Origin: JADHLJ01 sp038118725
GTDB lineage: Bacteria > Pseudomonadota > Alphaproteobacteria > Thalassobaculales > Thalassobaculaceae
Assembly: GCA_038118725.1 (NCBI GenBank)
Contig: JAYOIK010000038.1
Span: 1 to 46,280, forward strand
Direction: 5' to 3'
DNA length: 46,280 nt
The translations under genes were made by a program, and so were the position numbers. How positions within the stretch are numbered: position 1 is the first letter of the stretch; each line of letters opens with the position of its first letter. Of the stretch, positions 42,752 through 46,280 are shown one piece after another. The notes under the pieces are model-generated. The model did no database searches, had not been told where the DNA came from, and saw only the letters and a list, made by a program, of their open reading frames with translations.

Positions 42752-43570
42752 CTATGCCGTCGGTTCAAGCGGTTCGATGGAAACATCCGCGCCGGATGTG
42801 CACAAAACATGGCTTTCCGGTACTTCGCGCCAGGTAAGATCGCCAGCGTCCAGGGGTTCCGAAAGCACCAGGGTCGCTCCCGCGCCCTCGGTCAGACCGA
42901 CGGAACGATTTTCAACCGTTAGCGACGCACCCGTGGCCCAATACAGGCTCGGAGATTTTCGATCGCTGGAGTGGCGCACCGCCACGAGCCTCTTGCCGTC
43001 GGAAAACGCCGCGGTCATTCGAAACGGCTCGTCGATGCCGCGATTTTTCATGACCGACGCGATTTCACCGATCGCCGCCGAGATCCCTCGGACCGGGTTC
43101 TCGATCAAGCCATGCCCCAACGCCAGCAGAAAGAACGCCTCGCTGTCGGTGGTGCCGTGCCTCTGGCCGTAATACGCGGCGGGGATCAGGTGCTCGATCT
43201 CTCGACGGATCTGGTGGTAGCCGCCGATCCGGCCGTTATGCATGAAAAGCGTCTCTTCGTGGCGGAACGGATGGCAATTCTCGCGGCTTGTCGAGGTGCC
43301 GGTCGAGGCGCGGACATGGGCGAAAAACAGGCGCGAGCGGATCTGCTCCGAGATGCTGCGGAGGTTCGCGTCGTTCCAGGCCGGCAGTGTGTCGCGAAAC
43401 AGTCCTGGCCGGCTCTGCTCGCCGTACCAGCCTAGACCAAAGCCATCGCCATTCGTCGGCACGATCGACTGCCGGGCCGAGAGACTTTGCTGAATGAGCG
43501 AATTGCTCGGCGCGAATAGAAGGCGCTCGATCAGAAGTTCGGGGCCCGTGTAGGCTAACCAACGGCACAT
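42752..43570 (-). CDS. Class II glutamine amidotransferase (YafJ-like)
   Basis: The 272-residue protein is a free-standing Ntn-type glutaminase domain. Cys2 directly after the initiator Met would be the nucleophile (MCRWLAYTGP). The conserved GDGFGLGWYG, FFAHVRAST, CHPFRHEETLFMHNG and HGTTDSEAFF motifs follow in the expected order. Stand-alone members are either uncharacterised (YafJ) or act on gamma-glutamyl compounds such as the EgtC step in ergothioneine synthesis. No ergothioneine genes are visible here. It ends 18 bp from the convergent hypothetical gene and is 18 bp downstream of msrA on the same strand. Confidence 0.93.
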   Translation of the reverse strand: MCRWLAYTGPELLIERLLFAPSNSLIQQSLSARQSIVPTNGDGFGLGWYGEQSRPGLFRDTLPAWNDANLRSISEQIRSRLFFAHVRASTGTSTSRENCHPFRHEETLFMHNGRIGGYHQIRREIEHLIPAAYYGQRHGTTDSEAFFLLALGHGLIENPVRGISAAIGEIASVMKNRGIDEPFRMTAAFSDGKRLVAVRHSSDRKSPSLYWATGASLTVENRSVGLTEGAGATLVLSEPLDAGDLTWREVPESHVLCTSGADVSIEPLEPTA

Positions 43571-43588
43571 CGCTTTTGCTACTCCCGA

Positions 43589-44065
43589 TCAGCCGAATAG
43601 ACGCCAGCGGCGTCCCCGGCGTTTCGCCAAATATCCTTGATGATAGTCTTCAGCGGGCCAGAAGGCCTTGGCTGGTGAGATCTCGGTGACGATATCGCGC
43701 CGATGGCGCCCACTGTCCTGCTCGACCTTCTTGGAACGCATCGCGGTGTCCGCCTGATCGATCCCATGTGTGAAGATCGCCGAGCGGTACTGGGTGCCGA
43801 TATCGGGCCCTTGAAAATTCAACTGTGTCGGGTCGTGGCAATCCCAGAAGACCTCCAGCAAGGTTTCGAAATCGACCTTGTCGTCGTCATAGGTGACTTC
43901 CACGACCTCGGCGTGACCGGTCATGCCAGTGCTTACTTCCTCATAGGTGGGATTATCCGTGACGCCGCCGCTATAGCCCACGGTTGTGTCGGTGACGCCG
44001 CGGACCGACTTGAAAACCTCCTCGATCCCCCAGAAACACCCGGCGCCGAACATTGCCTTTGCCAT
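43589..44065 (-). CDS. msrA: Peptide-methionine (S)-S-oxide reductase
   Basis: The 158-residue enzyme repairs oxidised methionine in proteins. The catalytic Cys10 is in FGAGCFWGIEEVF, and VGYSGG, GHAEVVEVTYD, FWDCHDPTQ and AEDYHQGYL are all family motifs. The usual C-terminal resolving cysteine (in a CG-containing tail) is missing; the protein ends YLAKRRGRRWRLFG. Only the catalytic Cys and the Cys of WDCHDP remain, so recycling must use another route. GGAGAGG precedes the ATG. It is 18 bp upstream of the amidotransferase and about 99 bp downstream of the acyl-CoA ligase gene, all leftward. Confidence 0.95.
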   Translation of the reverse strand: MAKAMFGAGCFWGIEEVFKSVRGVTDTTVGYSGGVTDNPTYEEVSTGMTGHAEVVEVTYDDDKVDFETLLEVFWDCHDPTQLNFQGPDIGTQYRSAIFTHGIDQADTAMRSKKVEQDSGRHRRDIVTEISPAKAFWPAEDYHQGYLAKRRGRRWRLFG

Positions 44066-44164
44066 GGACCTCTCCGTTGGCTGAATGACTCCCGCGGCTA
44101 CTAGAGAGTGAAAGCCGCTCGCGGGTTTGTCGAAACAATCTCGCGGCTCCGTCCTTGCTGGAAG

Positions 44165-45700
44165 CTATTCATCGATAAGCGCTTCGAGATCGTGACGTAG
44201 AACCTTACCCGAAACGTTCCTTGGAAACGCATCGTGATCGAGAAACCGGATTTCCTTGGGTTGCTTGAAACCTGCGAGATTGGCGCGGCACAGTTTCGCC
44301 AGGGCGTCGGCGTCCAGCGTGTCGTCGGATCGGGCGACGAAGGCGATCGGTACTTCGCCCCAACGATCATCGCGGCGCCGGACTACGGCGGCTTCGGTCA
44401 CCCTGGGCTCGCTCAGCAACACCCTTTCGATCTCCGCCGGATAGATGTTCTCGCCGCCGGATTTAATCATGTATTTGACCCGGTCGACGAAGTTGAATCC
44501 GCCGTCTCGGTCTCGAACCAGCAGGTCGCCATTGTGAAACCAGCCGCCACGAAAATCGTGGGCGTTGGTCTCGTCGGCGCGCCAGTAGCCGCTGAACAGG
44601 GTCGGGCCGCGGATCGCGAGCTCACCCGGCGTTCCCGGCGCAACGTCATTGTCGTCTTCGTCGACGAGCCGAATCTCGCAATTCGGGCTCGGGAACTTGG
44701 TAAGGGACTCTGGAATCATGCCAATGGGGACCGTCGGGCCGGCGGCGGGAAGGCTACCTGTCTCGGTGGAGCCGAAGGTGTTGGCATAAGGGGCGTCGAG
44801 CAGGCGGGTAATCTCGGCCAATTGATGGCCGGGTACCAAATCCGCCATGACACCGCAGAGTTTTACGCCGGCTGGGGGTTGGCCGCGCCGCCTCATTTCC
44901 TCGATGAAACTTTCCACCATGCCGGGGATAACGACCAGCCAACCGATCGGCTCGCGAATCGCGATATCGGCGAGACGGGTCGCATCGTAACCGTCCTCGA
45001 TAATGACCTCGCCTCCTCCGAGCAATGTCATCAACGCCAGATCCATGCCTCCCATGTGAAACATCGGAGTCCAGCAAACAAAGGTATCTCCCGAGGCGAG
45101 GCCGAAATCAGCGCGCGCGCCGGTGGCCCTAGCGACTTCCGCCCGATGACTGATCAACGCGCCTTTCGGGAGCCCCGTCGTGCCGCTTGTATAAAGGATA
45201 AGCAGGCCATCTTCCGGATCGACATCGACCGACGGGGCCGCCGTGGGCGCGCCGGCAAGGCAGGCCTCGTACTCGGCGCCGAAAAACAGAACGCGCGTTT
45301 TCGCAAGATCCAATTCGTCCATTTGTTCGCGGAACCGTTCGGAGACCAGAATCAACTTCGGTTCGACGAGTGTGAGGCAATGTTGCAGTTCCGGGAGGGC
45401 GAGGCGCCAGTTCTGGCAGGCAAGGATCGCGCCGATCTTGGCCGCCGCGACGGTCGCCTCGATGAACTCCGATCGGTTTTCCGAGAGGATCGCGACCCTG
45501 TCGCCGTGTGCGACGCCAAAGTCCATCAACGCATGCGCCAACGCGTTGGCGCGTTGGTCCAAGCGAGAGAAGGAACTTGCATCCCGCCGTGATCGCAAGG
45601 CGGTCCGGTCCGGTGTCGCCCTGGCACGATCGGCGATCATGGACCCGACGGTCGCGTATGATGCCTGGAGGATCAAGGAGTGAGGTACGGCGTCTGACAT
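44165..45700 (-). CDS. AMP-dependent acyl-CoA synthetase/ligase
   Basis: The 511-residue enzyme belongs to the ANL superfamily, which activates a carboxylic acid with ATP and transfers it to CoA. The phosphate loop is LYTSGTTGLPKGALISH (about 167-183). The A5 motif is NTFGSTETG, A7/A8 read NGDLLVRDRDGGF and SGGENIYPAEIE, and the catalytic lysine is in NVSGKVLRHDLE near the C-terminus. I start at 45700 (MSDAVPHS); the frame continues 25 codons upstream and the ribosome site is weak. The closest style is fatty-acid or aromatic-acid CoA ligases; the substrate is unknown. It is the first gene of a leftward group with msrA and the amidotransferase. Confidence 0.93.
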   Translation of the reverse strand: MSDAVPHSLILQASYATVGSMIADRARATPDRTALRSRRDASSFSRLDQRANALAHALMDFGVAHGDRVAILSENRSEFIEATVAAAKIGAILACQNWRLALPELQHCLTLVEPKLILVSERFREQMDELDLAKTRVLFFGAEYEACLAGAPTAAPSVDVDPEDGLLILYTSGTTGLPKGALISHRAEVARATGARADFGLASGDTFVCWTPMFHMGGMDLALMTLLGGGEVIIEDGYDATRLADIAIREPIGWLVVIPGMVESFIEEMRRRGQPPAGVKLCGVMADLVPGHQLAEITRLLDAPYANTFGSTETGSLPAAGPTVPIGMIPESLTKFPSPNCEIRLVDEDDNDVAPGTPGELAIRGPTLFSGYWRADETNAHDFRGGWFHNGDLLVRDRDGGFNFVDRVKYMIKSGGENIYPAEIERVLLSEPRVTEAAVVRRRDDRWGEVPIAFVARSDDTLDADALAKLCRANLAGFKQPKEIRFLDHDAFPRNVSGKVLRHDLEALIDE

Positions 45701-46111
45701 AAGCGTCTCGGTAAAGTGTAAGCGAAACTCCCGCGCGCTCATCTCGCCGTGTCCCGGCGTCTTCGATGTTGGCAAGGAGAGGGAAGGATACCAGCTATTG
45801 CCTGCTTGATAAGGAGATTTCGACCAACTTGGGGTTCAATTGATAGCCAGGGAGGACGCGTGTTTTCGACTGTTGATTAACCGCGAGAGGGGCGGGGCCC
45901 GGGAAAATCAGTCATCGTGGCGTCTCGCTCGAATGAATTTCCATGTCCGTGTCGTGCCAGATTGCCGATTTTTCTTCGCCTTTTGGAATTTTGCGATTAA
46001 ATCTGTGTCGACAGCGATTGATCAGTGCATCGTGGTGATGTATCTAGACTGATCTTAATTCTAGGAAAATGCGTCCGGGGATACCGGCCGAAGCGCTAAT
46101 GGGGACTTTCA
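45701..46111. promoter_or_regulatory. Divergent intergenic region before the RTX-like gene
   Basis: These 411 bases separate the leftward acyl-CoA ligase from the rightward RTX-like gene and are AT-richer than the flanks towards the right end. A possible promoter is TTGATC at 46018-46023, a 17-base spacer and TATCTA at 46041-46046, matching the consensus only partly. A 70-codon frame inside lacks a good start and was not accepted. Confidence 0.3.
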
Positions 46112-46280
46112 ATGGCATCAATCACCGGAACGACTTCTTCCGACAATCTCACTGGCACGGGTAACTCCGACAGCATCACCGGCCTGACCGGTGCGGATAC
46201 GATCAGCGCGCTTGGCGGTGCTGATCTGATTTACGGCAACCAGGGCTCGGACAGCATTCTCGCCGCCGGCGGCGCGGACA
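46112..46280 (+). CDS. RTX-like calcium-binding repeat protein (3' truncated)
   Basis: The frame starts with ATG at 46112, with GGGGA about 7 bases upstream, and runs off the window after 56 complete codons. It begins MASITGTTSSDNLTGTGNSD and then repeats of the type LTGADTISALGGADLIYGNQGSDSI, shown here in parts, with nonapeptide-like G-x-D/S-x-I/L spacing. This is the beta-roll signature of hemolysin-type calcium-binding proteins, usually secreted by type I systems through a C-terminal signal. The absence of an N-terminal signal peptide agrees with that. No ABC or HlyD export gene lies beside it within the window. Total size and function are unknown. Confidence 0.85.
   Translation, partial: MASITGTTSSDNLTGTGNSDSITGLTGADTISALGGADLIYGNQGSDSILAAGGAD

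Noticed and set aside
44234..45592. Plus-strand open frame of 452 codons
   Set aside because: It is antisense to the acyl-CoA ligase, whose ATP-binding motifs are unmistakable.
45840..46052. Plus-strand 70-codon frame before the RTX-like gene
   Set aside because: It has no ATG start or ribosome site and no family features, and it lies in a likely promoter region.
1..46280. tRNA, rRNA, CRISPR array or prophage genes
   Set aside because: Reading through the intergenic stretches I found no cloverleaf ends, no spaced direct repeats and no phage structural or integrase motifs.

Overview
The window is GC-rich, densely coded bacterial chromosome. The ParC type, the DctPQM transporter, the dpp-type operon and the overall protein style suggest an alphaproteobacterium, probably Rhodospirillales-like; this is judged from protein style, not from a search. 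I count 43 protein-coding loci, two of them cut by the window edges and one broken by an internal stop. I see no rRNA, tRNA, CRISPR array, intact insertion sequence or prophage gene. I also recognise no DNA-binding transcription regulator.

Layout. 1-800: the tail of an unknown gene facing an unknown gene. 1014-6749: a RidA-family protein followed by a complete peptide/nickel-type ABC importer (binding protein, two permeases, two ATPases) whose last four genes are tightly coupled. 6750-7437: an AT-rich non-coding stretch, a small unknown gene and a 12-bp perfect hairpin. 7446-9665: parC, on the minus strand. 9910-14801: a plus-strand run with a luciferase-like flavin monooxygenase, two different SAM methyltransferases, a gamma-carbonic-anhydrase-like protein and a GAF protein. 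14968-17557: an MFS exporter divergent from an orphan HlyD-type adaptor. 17753-22948: a large alpha/beta hydrolase, then an amidase, a hydrolase that lacks its serine nucleophile, and a D-glutamate-cyclase-like hydro-lyase. 23025-26100: a TRAP importer (dctP, dctQ, dctM) with an intrinsic terminator between dctP and dctQ. 26372-28345: a multi-PAS histidine kinase broken by an in-frame TAG just before its last ATP-binding motif. 28532-34811: a plus-strand catabolic series (two alpha/beta hydrolases, SDR, aminothiazoline-carboxylate-hydrolase homologue, FAD-linked 2-hydroxyacid dehydrogenase, VOC protein, MFS). 35040-37418: a SulP anion transporter with a universal stress protein. 37446-41435: a minus-strand group (2-hydroxyacid dehydrogenase, ketopantoate-reductase family, MFS, and an SDR without the usual catalytic residues). 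41681-42730: a conserved-looking protein of unknown function. 42752-45700: class II glutamine amidotransferase, MsrA and an acyl-CoA/AMP ligase. 46112-end: the start of an RTX-like calcium-binding repeat protein.

Taken together this is mostly uptake (ABC, TRAP, SulP, MFS) and breakdown of small organic acids, amides and esters, interleaved with a few housekeeping genes (parC, msrA). No single system is demonstrably new. The best candidates for follow-up are the interrupted kinase, the serine-less hydrolase inside the amidase/hydro-lyase operon, the monooxygenase/double-methyltransferase cluster whose second enzyme carries a PqqD-like C-terminal domain, and the terminator inside the TRAP operon.
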